From Myxococcaceae bacterium (GTDB lineage: Bacteria; Myxococcota; Myxococcia; Myxococcales; Myxococcaceae), in the NCBI GenBank assembly GCA_016926755.1, contig JAFGNZ010000054.1, positions 1 to 35,402 on the forward strand: 35,402 bases of DNA. The letters are read 5' to 3'. Below the pieces are notes generated by a model. It did not search any database. It saw only the letters and a list, made by a program, of their open reading frames with translations, and was not told where the DNA came from. Shown here piece by piece: positions 1 to 7,926 of this stretch (position 1 is the first letter of the stretch; every line of letters starts with the position of its first letter). The translations under genes and the position numbers were made by a program.

Positions 1-1
1 C

Positions 2-721
2 CAGTCGCTGGAGCGCTCCTTCTGGGGCATGGCCGCGCGGGTGGTGCCCCAGTTGGACAGAGAGGCTGTCGTCCAGTGGGCTCGGTACGTGGCGGGGGCC
101 CTGGGGGACAGGGATGCACAGGCCTTGAGGCGCCATCTACCGGCACTGCTGCTGGCCGGTGATGAGCAACTGCTCCACAGGCTGATGCCAGTGCGCCCGA
201 CGCAGGTGCTACCCGAGACACCCACCCCACTGCAGCCACTCGCTGTGGACAGCTCCGAGGCCGAGCCCACCAGGGACGAGCTGGCGGGCTCGGCCTGTGC
301 GAACCTGCCTGCTTGTCCGACAGGCCACATGCCCTTGCAGCCGCCTGCCCTGACAGAGCCACTGTCCCCGGGCAGCTCCACGCCTGAACTCGCTGGGGAG
401 GCGCCGGCGGAGGCGGCCCGTCTGAACCCGACGAGCTGTCGGACAGGCGAGGTGTCCCTGCAGCCCCCTTTTCTGACAGAGCCACTTTGCCCAGGCAGTC
501 CCTCGCCAGAACTCGCCGAGGGCGCGCTGGCGGAGGCGGCCTGTCTGAAGCTGACAAGTTGTCGGACAACTTTGCGCCATGCGCCGCCAACGTGGCGCCA
601 GGAGCTGGCCGGCCGCCCACGCTCCCTCCTCAAGAGCCGCCGCAGGAGGGCGCCAAGGCATCCGCCTTGCTGGCCATGCGCCGATGGGTGCTCCGCTGGC
701 TTGCTCGAGTACCTCCGCTAG
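2..721 (+). CDS. hypothetical protein with 41-residue tandem repeats, 5'-partial
   Basis: The reading frame is open from base 2, so the true start probably lies left of the window; the first internal ATG is at 29. The first 60 or so residues look like an ordinary helical domain (QWARYVAGALGDRD, then LLLAGDEQLLHRLMPVR). After that come three imperfect 41-residue repeats rich in Pro, Ala and Glu (LQPPALTEPLSPGS / LQPPFLTEPLCPGS), then a basic tail with many Arg and Cys that does not look like a conserved fold. Third-position GC is visibly lower than in the core genes of this window (codons such as aga, gct, cta, gca, caa), which suggests acquired or decaying DNA. I do not recognise the family. 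The C-terminal part may be a frameshifted or degenerate end rather than real protein. Confidence 0.45.
   Translation, partial: QSLERSFWGMAARVVPQLDREAVVQWARYVAGALGDRDAQALRRHLPALLLAGDEQLLHRLMPVRPTQVLPETPTPLQPLAVDSSEAEPTRDELAGSACANLPACPTGHMPLQPPALTEPLSPGSSTPELAGEAPAEAARLNPTSCRTGEVSLQPPFLTEPLCPGSPSPELAEGALAEAACLKLTSCRTTLRHAPPTWRQELAGRPRSLLKSRRRRAPRHPPCWPCADGCSAGLLEYLR
192..570 (+). repeat. three degenerate 123-bp tandem repeats
   Basis: Units begin near 192, 315 and 438, with the first 10 bases of a fourth at 561. The period is exactly 123 bp (41 codons), so the frame is kept. Copies two and three are closest, sharing the starts gtccgacagg / gtcggacagg and the segment ctgacagagccact. Copy one is more diverged. 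The repeats lie inside the partial gene at the left edge. Confidence 0.75.
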
Positions 722-870
722 TTCCGCTGCCTCAGACATCGTCCAACCCCAAGCGCAAACCGGGGAATGCCCGTTCCAGGACATGAACGACGGCGAGGCT
801 GCGCTCATCGTGGCCCATCAGCAGGGAACTCTGCGCGGCTGACATCTCAACACCACTCCATGCCCCGGGC
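722..870. other. 149-bp gap between convergent genes, no clear feature
   Basis: This lies between the repeat-containing gene and the minus-strand membrane protein. A 19-codon frame starting at 784 is too short and has no ribosome binding site, so I do not call it. I see no convincing terminator hairpin with a T tract. Confidence 0.4.
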
Positions 871-3495
871 TCAGCGCTCCGCGGGCCGGAGGCAGTCCAG
901 CTCCAGCTCGCGCAGGAACGTCAGGAAGGCGTTGTCCCCCACGGCCGCGCGAGCCTGCTCGACGGCCGCGCGAGCCGCCGCCCAGTCCCGGTCCAGCTTG
1001 AAGCGCGTGGACTCCAGCACCCGCTGGTTCGCCTCCCGCTCGCGCTCCAGCCGCTGCGCCTCCAGCCCCTCGGCCCGCGCCAGCCGTGCCCCCGGCGGCT
1101 CCGCCAGCGCCAGCAGCTCCTCCGGGTGGAAGGGCCGGTCCGCGTTGAAGAGGAAGTATTCCACCCGCGGGTGATCATCCGTCATCGCCGGGTAGCCCTG
1201 GACGTAGCGCCGCAGGGCCTCGGTCCCCGCGACGTAGGTGCCCAGCAGCCCGTACGGGCTGGTGAAGCCCACGTCCCTCAGCGAGCGCGCCACCGGCGGC
1301 TTTGCCCACTCCTGCTGCCAGCGCGCCCAGTCCACCGTGAGCGGCCGATCGGAGGCCACGAGGATGGCCTCGTAGTCCGAGGGGATCCACAGCGTCACCT
1401 CGGAGAACGCCTCCAGCAGCGAGGCGATCATCCCCCGGGTGAGGTTGTCCGGCTGCTGCTCCAGGGGGATCCACTGGGAGAGCACTCCACCGGGCGCGAG
1501 CCGCTGCTTCACCAGCCGGTAGAACTCGGTGGTGTAGAGGCTCACCACGCCGGCCGAGCGCGGCGGCGGGGGCTCGAAGGAGATGACGTCGTACTGGCCC
1601 GAGGCGGACAGCAGGAAGTGGCGCCCGTCGTTGAAGACGACGCGGGTGCGGGGATCCTCGGCCACGCGGTGGTTGTGCTCGGCGAAGTGGGGCGCGGCCA
1701 GCAGCACGTCCGGGTTGGTGTCCACGATGGTGAGCGAGCGCAGCTCCGGGTAGCTGGCGAACGAGCCCGCCGTGCTGCCGGTGCCGAAGCACACCTGGAG
1801 CACCTCGCGCGGCGCCTCGTGCAGCAACATGGGCAGGTGGGCCAGCGTGGCCATGTAGCGCTTCCGCGGGAGCACGGTGTTGGCGTAGCTCACCGAGCCG
1901 AAGAGCAGCTGCTGGTGGCGGAAGGGGCGCTCGCGGCAGCCGGGCCCGCAGGCATAGCGCCCCGAGTCGCAGACGGTCCGGTGGTCATACTCGAGCACCG
2001 CGAGCGTGCCGTCCGTCCCCTCCTTCACGAAGCGCACGCGCGAGTCCACGTGCTCCGCGAAGGCGCGCACCAGCAGCGCGCGGGGGACCAGGAGCAGGCC
2101 TACCGCGAGCAGCGCCGCGCCGGCCCGCACGCTCCGCCGGGCGCGGGGCTGCGCGTCCGGATCCAGCGCCTGCACGCCCAGCGCGAGCGCCATGTTGAGC
2201 GCGCAGACGAGGACGAAGCTCCACTGGGTGCCCACCGTGGGGACGAGGACGAAGCCCACGAGCAGCGAGCCTGCGATGCCGCCCAGGGTGTTCACCGAGT
2301 ACAGCAGGCCCACGTTGCTGGCGGCAGAGGCCACGTGCCGCGTGGTGAGCTGCACCACGAGCGGGAAGATGATGCCGATGAGCGAGGCGGGCGGGAGGAT
2401 GACCAGGGCCGCGTGGAGCAGCATGCCCACGTAGGGCGCCTGGGGCCCCCAGCCCTCCAGCAGCGCGGAGAGCAGCTTCCCCACGGGCCGGGACAGGCCG
2501 AGCAGCGCCAGGGACAGCAGGCCCATGAAGGCCAGCAGGGCCTCCACGGAGACGAACAGCTCCAGCTCCCTGCCCCGCCCGGCCAGCCGCAGCGAGTAGA
2601 TCAGCCCGCCGATCACCAGCCCGAGCAGGAAGGTGACCAGCAGGATGGTGAAGGCGTAGGTGGACGAGTCCAGCACCGTGGAGAGCACCCGGAACCAGAG
2701 CACCTCGTAGGAGATGGAGCCGAAGCCGCAGAGCGCGAAGGCGACCACCAGCAGCCGGCGCCGTGGCCCGGTGAAGGTGGAGGAGGGCGCGGCCGTCGGG
2801 GCGGGCGCGGGGGCGGGCAGCGCCTGGGAGGGGAGCCGGAAGTGCAGCGCCGTGACGACCAGGCCGATGAGCCCGTTGAGCGCCGCGGCGAGGACGGCGG
2901 TGCGCCACAGCCCGACCGCGCCGATGAGGTAGAAGCCGGCCAGGCCGCAGCCGATCGCCGCGCCCAGCGTGTTGAGGGCATAGAGGACGCCGAAGGATCG
3001 GCCCAGCCCCTCCAGCTCGCGGGCGATGAAGCGCGTGAGGACGGGCAGCGTGCCGCCCATGGCGAAGGTGGGGGGCAGCACGGCGAGGAAGGAGAGCACC
3101 CCGCGCACCGGGAGCGGCCCTCCCCCCTCCAGGCCCACGGCGGACAGCAGCTCCGGCAGCCGCGCCAGCACCCAGGAGACGCCCAGGGCGAGCACCGCCG
3201 TGGCGCCCTCTAGCAGTCCATAGATGAGGAGGGGGCGCTGGAGGCGATCCGCCAGCCGGCCCAGCCACAGGCTGCCCAGGACGAGGCCCGCGAGGAAGGA
3301 GGACACCACGAGGCTCACGGCGAACGTGGTGTGTCCGACGACCAGGGTGAGGTAGCGGACCCAGATCACCTCGAAGACGAGCCCGCTCATTCCCGAGGCC
3401 ACGAACAGCAGACCGACGACGGCGAAGACTCTGGTGGGGACGCGACTCACGTGGGCCAACCGTACACCGATGCGTCTGGAACACCACGCCCCCAC
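871..3495 (-). CDS. membrane protein fused to a spermidine synthase-like domain
   Basis: The 874-residue protein has an N-terminal membrane part of about 470 residues built as two related halves (GMSGLVFEVIWVR near residue 35, GFGSISYEVLWFR in the second half), each with five to six hydrophobic segments. A cytosolic Rossmann domain follows, like spermidine synthase SpeE. The nucleotide site reads VCFGTGSTAGS (about residue 568). The position of the SpeE catalytic Asp reads SFEPPPPRSAGVVSLYTTEFY without its last residue, that is Glu in place of Asp, as in other membrane-fused relatives. Polyamine synthesis is therefore doubtful. A Cys-rich insert CDSGRYACGPGC lies near residue 509. The N-terminal 20 residues are not family-like; a GTG 14 codons in is an alternative start. 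It is divergent from the kelch lipoprotein, with 40 bp between. Confidence 0.8.
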   Translation of the reverse strand: MGAWCSRRIGVRLAHVSRVPTRVFAVVGLLFVASGMSGLVFEVIWVRYLTLVVGHTTFAVSLVVSSFLAGLVLGSLWLGRLADRLQRPLLIYGLLEGATAVLALGVSWVLARLPELLSAVGLEGGGPLPVRGVLSFLAVLPPTFAMGGTLPVLTRFIARELEGLGRSFGVLYALNTLGAAIGCGLAGFYLIGAVGLWRTAVLAAALNGLIGLVVTALHFRLPSQALPAPAPAPTAAPSSTFTGPRRRLLVVAFALCGFGSISYEVLWFRVLSTVLDSSTYAFTILLVTFLLGLVIGGLIYSLRLAGRGRELELFVSVEALLAFMGLLSLALLGLSRPVGKLLSALLEGWGPQAPYVGMLLHAALVILPPASLIGIIFPLVVQLTTRHVASAASNVGLLYSVNTLGGIAGSLLVGFVLVPTVGTQWSFVLVCALNMALALGVQALDPDAQPRARRSVRAGAALLAVGLLLVPRALLVRAFAEHVDSRVRFVKEGTDGTLAVLEYDHRTVCDSGRYACGPGCRERPFRHQQLLFGSVSYANTVLPRKRYMATLAHLPMLLHEAPREVLQVCFGTGSTAGSFASYPELRSLTIVDTNPDVLLAAPHFAEHNHRVAEDPRTRVVFNDGRHFLLSASGQYDVISFEPPPPRSAGVVSLYTTEFYRLVKQRLAPGGVLSQWIPLEQQPDNLTRGMIASLLEAFSEVTLWIPSDYEAILVASDRPLTVDWARWQQEWAKPPVARSLRDVGFTSPYGLLGTYVAGTEALRRYVQGYPAMTDDHPRVEYFLFNADRPFHPEELLALAEPPGARLARAEGLEAQRLEREREANQRVLESTRFKLDRDWAAARAAVEQARAAVGDNAFLTFLRELELDCLRPAER

Positions 3496-3535
3496 GCCTG
3501 GATGCTAGATAGGGAAGCGGGGAGGGATTCCACGC

Positions 3536-5851
3536 ATGGTTCAAAAGAGAAGAGGGTACGGCCCGTGGCTCGCCGCGGCCGTCGTACTGGCAGTGTTTGG
3601 ATGCAGCGGCCCGCAGCCCACCGCGGGCAGTGTCCAGCTCATCGCGATGCTTCAGGGCGCCACCGCGGCCGAGGTGACGCGGGTCCGGGTGACGGTGACG
3701 GCCACCGACATGGATCCCCTCACGAGCGATCTGACCCAGACGGGCAGCACCTGGGGCGGCACGATCGGCCCTCTCCCCGCGGGCAGCGGGCGCACCTTCA
3801 CGGCCGAGGCCTTCAACACCGCGGGGACGCAGATCTTCTCCGGGAAGGCCAGCGACATCACCATCACCGCCGGGCAGACCGCGGTGGTGAACATCACCCT
3901 CCAGCAGCTCGATCTGCCGCCGGACTTCGAGAACGGGGCACCGATCATCTCCTCTCTGTCGGCCTCGACGGATCTCGTGCAGCCAGGGGGCAGCGTGCTC
4001 CTCAGCTCCTGGGTGCAGGACTCGGACGCCGGCGACACGATCAGCTATGCGTGGACGAGCACCGCGGGCAGCTTCGATGCTCCCACCAGCGCCAGCACGA
4101 GCTGGACGGCCCCCATGACCCCGGGCCCCGTCACCCTGACCCTGACGGTGACGGACTCCAAGGGGGCCTCGGCCTCCCTCAGCCTGACCCTCACCGTGGA
4201 AGGGGAGACGACCGGGGGCTCGACTGGCTCCGCCACGGTGGGAGCCCTCTTCAACGCCTGGCCCCAGGTGACGCGTATCACCGCCTCGCCCTCCTTCCTC
4301 TCCGTGGGTGACACGACCACCGTCGAGGCCCTCGCCAGCGACCTGGACGGGGACCCGCTCGCCTACCAGTGGACCCTGGCCGACGGGTGCACGGGCTCTC
4401 TCACGAACGCCTCCTCCTCCACGGTGAGCGTCACCATCACGGGGCCCCTCGACCCCTTGGCCAACCCCCACTCCTGCTACATGAACGTCACCGTCACCGA
4501 TGGGCGCGGCGGTCAGGGGAAGGGAGCCCTTCGCTTCTACCTCGGCCCCAAGGCGTCCGCGGCCTTCCCTCCCCGAGTCACCAGCACCTCCCAGTCCGCC
4601 ACCACCGTGAACACCGGGGAGACCGTCACCTTCAGCGTGACGGCGGTGGATCCCCAGGCCAGCCCACTCAGCTTCCAGTGGCAGAGCGGAGATGGCACCC
4701 TGGGGACCCCGGTGTCAGGCTTCGCCACCAGCGAGATCACCTGGACGGCCCCCTCCTGCGTGCCCGCCTCGCTCCCCACCGTGGGAGTGGCTGCGCGGGT
4801 GAGCAACACCCGGTTCCTCTCCGCCTTTGCCCCCCTGAGCGTGACGCTGACGGGCCCGGCCTGCCCCACACCGGCCTGGATGAACACTGGCACCCTGGTC
4901 AGCTCGCGGCGCTCCCACACAGCCACGGTCCTGTCCTCCGGCAAGGTGCTGGTGGCGGGGGGCGGGGACGGGGCGGAGCTGTATGATCCGGCCCTCCGCC
5001 TGTGGCAGCCCGTCTCGTATCTGATCGCGTACCGCTCCTCCCATGCGGCGGTCCTGCTGCCCTCCGGCAAGGTGCTGGTCACGGGTGGTCAGAGCTCCGG
5101 CTCCCAGGGCCTCGCCAGCGCTGAGCTGTACGACCCGAACACCCAGCGGTGGACCGCGGTGGCTCCCATGCTCCAGGGCCGCTACGGCCATGCCGCCACG
5201 GTGCTGCCTTCGGGCAAGGTGCTGGTGACGGGGGGCATTTCCAGCACCGGCGATCTGAGCAGCGCGGAGCTCTATGATCCAGCGACCGACACCTGGACAG
5301 CGACGGGTAGCATGAGCCAGCTCCGCACGGAGCACTCGATGCTGCTGCTGCCCTCGGGCAAGGTGCTGGTGGCAGGCCGCTCGAACTCCTCGTCGAACCA
5401 GGTCGAGCTGTACGATCCAGACACGGGCGCGTGGACCACCGCGCCCCTGCTCCGCAGCCGCACGAACGCCAAGGCGGTGCTGCTGAACTCCGGCACGGTG
5501 CTGGTGGTGGGCCAGGAGGCGATCAGCTTCACCGCGGAGGTATTCAACCCGACCACGGGCACCTCGACAGCGACTGGAAACCCGGCGTCGAATCACCTGG
5601 GCGTGGACCCCGTGGTGCTGCCCTCGGGCCGTGTGCTGCTGGCGGGCGGGGGAAGCAACCCCTTCAGCGGTGGCTCCGCCGCGGAGCTGTATGATCCGCT
5701 CACCGGAACCTGGAGTACCACCGGCTCCCTGAGCGTGCCCCGCGCCCGTCACACCGTCTCACTGCTGCCCTCGGGCGTGGTGCTGATCGCGGGAGGCCAG
5801 AGCTCCAACAACCCCGCCGGCCTCGACTCCGCCGAGCTGTACCTGCCATGA
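3536..5851 (+). CDS. lipoprotein with PKD-like domains and a kelch beta-propeller
   Basis: The 771-residue protein has a basic start, a hydrophobic stretch and the lipobox VFGC with Cys23, followed by Ser, which predicts outer-membrane lipidation. Residues about 25-130 form a beta-rich domain. Three PKD/Ig-like domains follow from about residues 133, 240 and 343 (DSDAGDTISYAWTSTAG, DLDGDPLAYQWTLADG and DPQASPLSFQWQSGDG mark the strands). From about residue 445 there are seven kelch-type repeats with the signature PSGKVLVTGG then AELYDPxTxxW, giving a likely seven-bladed propeller. Such proteins are abundant in myxobacteria and are usually annotated as kelch or galactose-oxidase-like, but the copper ligands of galactose oxidase are not evident, so a binding role at the cell surface is the better guess. 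Ten bp separate it from the longest reading of the next gene. Confidence 0.85.
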   Translation: MVQKRRGYGPWLAAAVVLAVFGCSGPQPTAGSVQLIAMLQGATAAEVTRVRVTVTATDMDPLTSDLTQTGSTWGGTIGPLPAGSGRTFTAEAFNTAGTQIFSGKASDITITAGQTAVVNITLQQLDLPPDFENGAPIISSLSASTDLVQPGGSVLLSSWVQDSDAGDTISYAWTSTAGSFDAPTSASTSWTAPMTPGPVTLTLTVTDSKGASASLSLTLTVEGETTGGSTGSATVGALFNAWPQVTRITASPSFLSVGDTTTVEALASDLDGDPLAYQWTLADGCTGSLTNASSSTVSVTITGPLDPLANPHSCYMNVTVTDGRGGQGKGALRFYLGPKASAAFPPRVTSTSQSATTVNTGETVTFSVTAVDPQASPLSFQWQSGDGTLGTPVSGFATSEITWTAPSCVPASLPTVGVAARVSNTRFLSAFAPLSVTLTGPACPTPAWMNTGTLVSSRRSHTATVLSSGKVLVAGGGDGAELYDPALRLWQPVSYLIAYRSSHAAVLLPSGKVLVTGGQSSGSQGLASAELYDPNTQRWTAVAPMLQGRYGHAATVLPSGKVLVTGGISSTGDLSSAELYDPATDTWTATGSMSQLRTEHSMLLLPSGKVLVAGRSNSSSNQVELYDPDTGAWTTAPLLRSRTNAKAVLLNSGTVLVVGQEAISFTAEVFNPTTGTSTATGNPASNHLGVDPVVLPSGRVLLAGGGSNPFSGGSAAELYDPLTGTWSTTGSLSVPRARHTVSLLPSGVVLIAGGQSSNNPAGLDSAELYLP

Positions 5852-5888
5852 GCGCGGCCTGATGATCATCCGGGACGAGCTGAGGGGC

Positions 5889-6506
5889 ATGATGATCCTG
5901 GTTCCCCTGGCGCTGGCCCATCTGGTCGCGGTCGCCTCTCCCGGGCCCAGCTTCCTGATCGTGGCCCAGACGTCCGCCCGGCACTCCTGGCGGATGGGCC
6001 TCCACGCGGCGCTCGGCATGGCCCTGGGCGCCTTGAGCTGGGCGCTGGCCGCGCTGCTGGGCCTGGGCGCCCTGTTCCTCAAGTTCACCTGGCTGTACGG
6101 CGTCATGCGGCTCGCCGGAGGCGCCTTCCTGCTCTGGGTCGCCTTTCAGCTGTGGAGGCACTCCGCGGACCCGCTGGAGCTGACACGCCGGAGCGAGGGC
6201 GAGGCCCCTCCCCGGCGCGTCCTGCTCTCGGCCCTCCGCGTCCAGCTCTCCAATCCGAAGCCCGCCGTCTTCTACGGCTCCATCTTCCTCGCGCTCCTGC
6301 CGCCCGAGACGCCGCTGCCCCTGAAGATCGCCGCCCTGGGAATCATCACCCTCAACGAGTTCCTCTGGTACGCGTTCGTCGCGGTCGCCCTCTCCCGGCA
6401 GGTGGTGCGCCAGGCGTACCTGCGCGGGAAGATCTGGATCGATCGCATCACCGCGGGCGTGCTCGGCCTGCTCGGCGTCCACCTGCTCGCCGAGGAGAGC
6501 AGCTGA
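5889..6506 (+). CDS. LysE/RhtB family amino acid exporter
   Basis: This is an inner-membrane protein of the LysE/RhtB family, which exports amino acids or similar small molecules. The family hallmark SPGPSFLIVAQTSARHS lies near the N-terminus, and the protein has about six hydrophobic segments and the usual length of about 205 residues. The frame stays open to an ATG at 5862, but a GAGGGG ribosome binding site at 5882-5887 and the family's usual N-terminus favour the ATGs at 5889 or 5892. The substrate cannot be told from sequence. It is co-directional with the kelch lipoprotein and may be co-transcribed with it. Confidence 0.85.
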   Translation: MMILVPLALAHLVAVASPGPSFLIVAQTSARHSWRMGLHAALGMALGALSWALAALLGLGALFLKFTWLYGVMRLAGGAFLLWVAFQLWRHSADPLELTRRSEGEAPPRRVLLSALRVQLSNPKPAVFYGSIFLALLPPETPLPLKIAALGIITLNEFLWYAFVAVALSRQVVRQAYLRGKIWIDRITAGVLGLLGVHLLAEESS

Positions 6507-6512
6507 GCCCAG

Positions 6513-6528
6513 CCGCGACGCAACGCGG
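6513..6528 (+). terminator. GC-rich hairpin after the LysE-type gene
   Basis: CCGCG (6513-6517) and CGCGG (6524-6528) pair around a 6-base loop, starting 6 bases after the stop codon. An outer GAGCCC/GGGCTC pair at 6505-6510 and 6538-6543 could enclose it. There is no T tract, so intrinsic termination is uncertain. Confidence 0.3.
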
Positions 6529-6599
6529 GCCGCCGCCGGGCTCGTGACGTATTCGTCAACAGTTCTCGGGGTGCTGGCATGAGATGATGGCACTCGCTC

Positions 6600-7916
6600 A
6601 TGCGCATCACTCCCAAGCCCCCCTCCAGCCCTCGCGAGTCCCAGCCTCGCGCAGCCCCCTCCGTGCCCGCTGCCCGCCCACGCTCCAGCGCACAGCCACA
6701 ACGCGCCCCGGAGGAGGCCAGGCGCTTCATCGCAGCCTTCCACGCGCGCCAGGATCTGCCTCCAGCGCGGCTTCGGGAGAAGGAGGCGCTGATGCGCGAG
6801 AGCCCTTCGGCCTTCTTCCGGATGATGCCCGCGCTCTTCCACGAGGACCTGCGTGGGCCGTACTCCGCCACGTCCCAGCTGCTGCCCCGCCCTGCCCCAC
6901 GCATCCTCGTGGCGGGCGATGCACACATCCAGAACTTCGGCACCTTCCGGGGGCCAGAGGGCCGCGCGGTGTGGGGGCTGAACGACTTCGACCAGGCCGG
7001 GAGAGGCTCGCCCGAGGTGGACCTCACGCGCCTGGCCACCAGCGCCATGCTCACCGCTCGCGAGGCGGGGCTGAGCAGCCGGGAGCAGGCAGAGCTCGTC
7101 TCGGCGCTGGGCAAGGCATACTTCGGCGAGTTGGAGCGGCTCGCCCGCGGCGGGAAGTCCCCGGGCGCCTTCCTCACGAAGAAGGAGGCCAAGGGAGAAG
7201 TGGACGACCTCATCGGCGACGCGCAGGACGCCTCGCCCGAGTCCCTGCTGGAGAAGCACGTCCGGCTCGACGCCAAGGGCGGGCCGCGCTTCCGAGAGAC
7301 GGACATGCTGCGGCCGGTACCCTCCTCGACTCGCAAGGCGCTGCGCGCGGCGCTCGACACCTACGAGGCCGGGCTGGGAAAAACGGAGGCCGTGGCCCGC
7401 CCCCTGAAGGTGCTGGATCAGGCACAACGGCTGGACGCGGGCGGCAGCAGCTATGGGCTGGCGCGCTACTACGTGCTCGCCGAGGCGGCAGATCCGAAGG
7501 ATCCGCCCGTGCTGCTGGAGTTGAAGGAGCTGCTCGCCCCCAGCGTCGAGGTTCCTCCCCTGCCCGCCGACGGCAAGGCAGCGGTGGACGCACAGGAGCG
7601 GCTGGGCGGGCTCTCCAACCCCCTCACGGGAGCCACCCGCCTGGGCGGCCGGGCCTTCCTCGTCCGCGAGCTGGAGCCCGAGAAGGCGAAGCTGTCAGCG
7701 CAGGCCCTCAACGGAAAGAAGGAGCTCGCCTCCGCCTTCGAGCAGGCCGCTCGAGTATTGGCTCGCGCCCATGGGCCCACGCCCGAGCAGGCCGCGCTCC
7801 TCACGGACTGGGTGGGAGCTGACGCCAAGGCGGCCACGAAGCGCCTCGCCGGCTTCGCCCAGCGCTACGCGGACCAGGCGCAGGCGGACTGGAAGGCGTT
7901 CCGGGCCGGGAGCTGA
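6600..7916 (+). CDS. DUF2252 domain protein
   Basis: The 438-residue protein has a disordered Pro/Arg/Ser-rich start of about 40 residues followed by a DUF2252 domain. The family signature is clear: FFRMMPALFHEDL, then ILVAGDAHIQNFGTF, then LNDFDQAGRGSPEVDLTRLATS. The GDAHxxNFG and NDFD motifs resemble the catalytic loop and metal-binding Asp of aminoglycoside-phosphotransferase and protein-kinase-like folds, so a phosphotransfer role is possible, but no function is established for the family. It ends 10 bp before the convergent ABC permease gene, leaving no room for a separate terminator between them. A 93-bp upstream gap separates it from the LysE gene. Confidence 0.85.
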   Translation: MRITPKPPSSPRESQPRAAPSVPAARPRSSAQPQRAPEEARRFIAAFHARQDLPPARLREKEALMRESPSAFFRMMPALFHEDLRGPYSATSQLLPRPAPRILVAGDAHIQNFGTFRGPEGRAVWGLNDFDQAGRGSPEVDLTRLATSAMLTAREAGLSSREQAELVSALGKAYFGELERLARGGKSPGAFLTKKEAKGEVDDLIGDAQDASPESLLEKHVRLDAKGGPRFRETDMLRPVPSSTRKALRAALDTYEAGLGKTEAVARPLKVLDQAQRLDAGGSSYGLARYYVLAEAADPKDPPVLLELKELLAPSVEVPPLPADGKAAVDAQERLGGLSNPLTGATRLGGRAFLVRELEPEKAKLSAQALNGKKELASAFEQAARVLARAHGPTPEQAALLTDWVGADAKAATKRLAGFAQRYADQAQADWKAFRAGS

Positions 7917-7926
7917 GCCGCGACAG

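Noticed and set aside
209-808. A 199-codon minus-strand frame across the left-edge repeats
   Set aside because: It shows the same repeat period because the repeat is in the DNA, but the plus frame is open to the window edge and has a more ordinary N-terminal domain. I keep only the plus frame, at modest confidence.
1126-3213. A 695-codon open frame on the plus strand opposite the spermidine-synthase-like gene
   Set aside because: The product is low-complexity Gln/His/Gly/Arg sequence, an antisense shadow of a gene with clear membrane segments and a Rossmann fold.
6580-6612. A sigma-54-like TGGCAC element before the DUF2252 gene
   Set aside because: The matching -12 GC element is absent at the required spacing, and the site overlaps the start codon.
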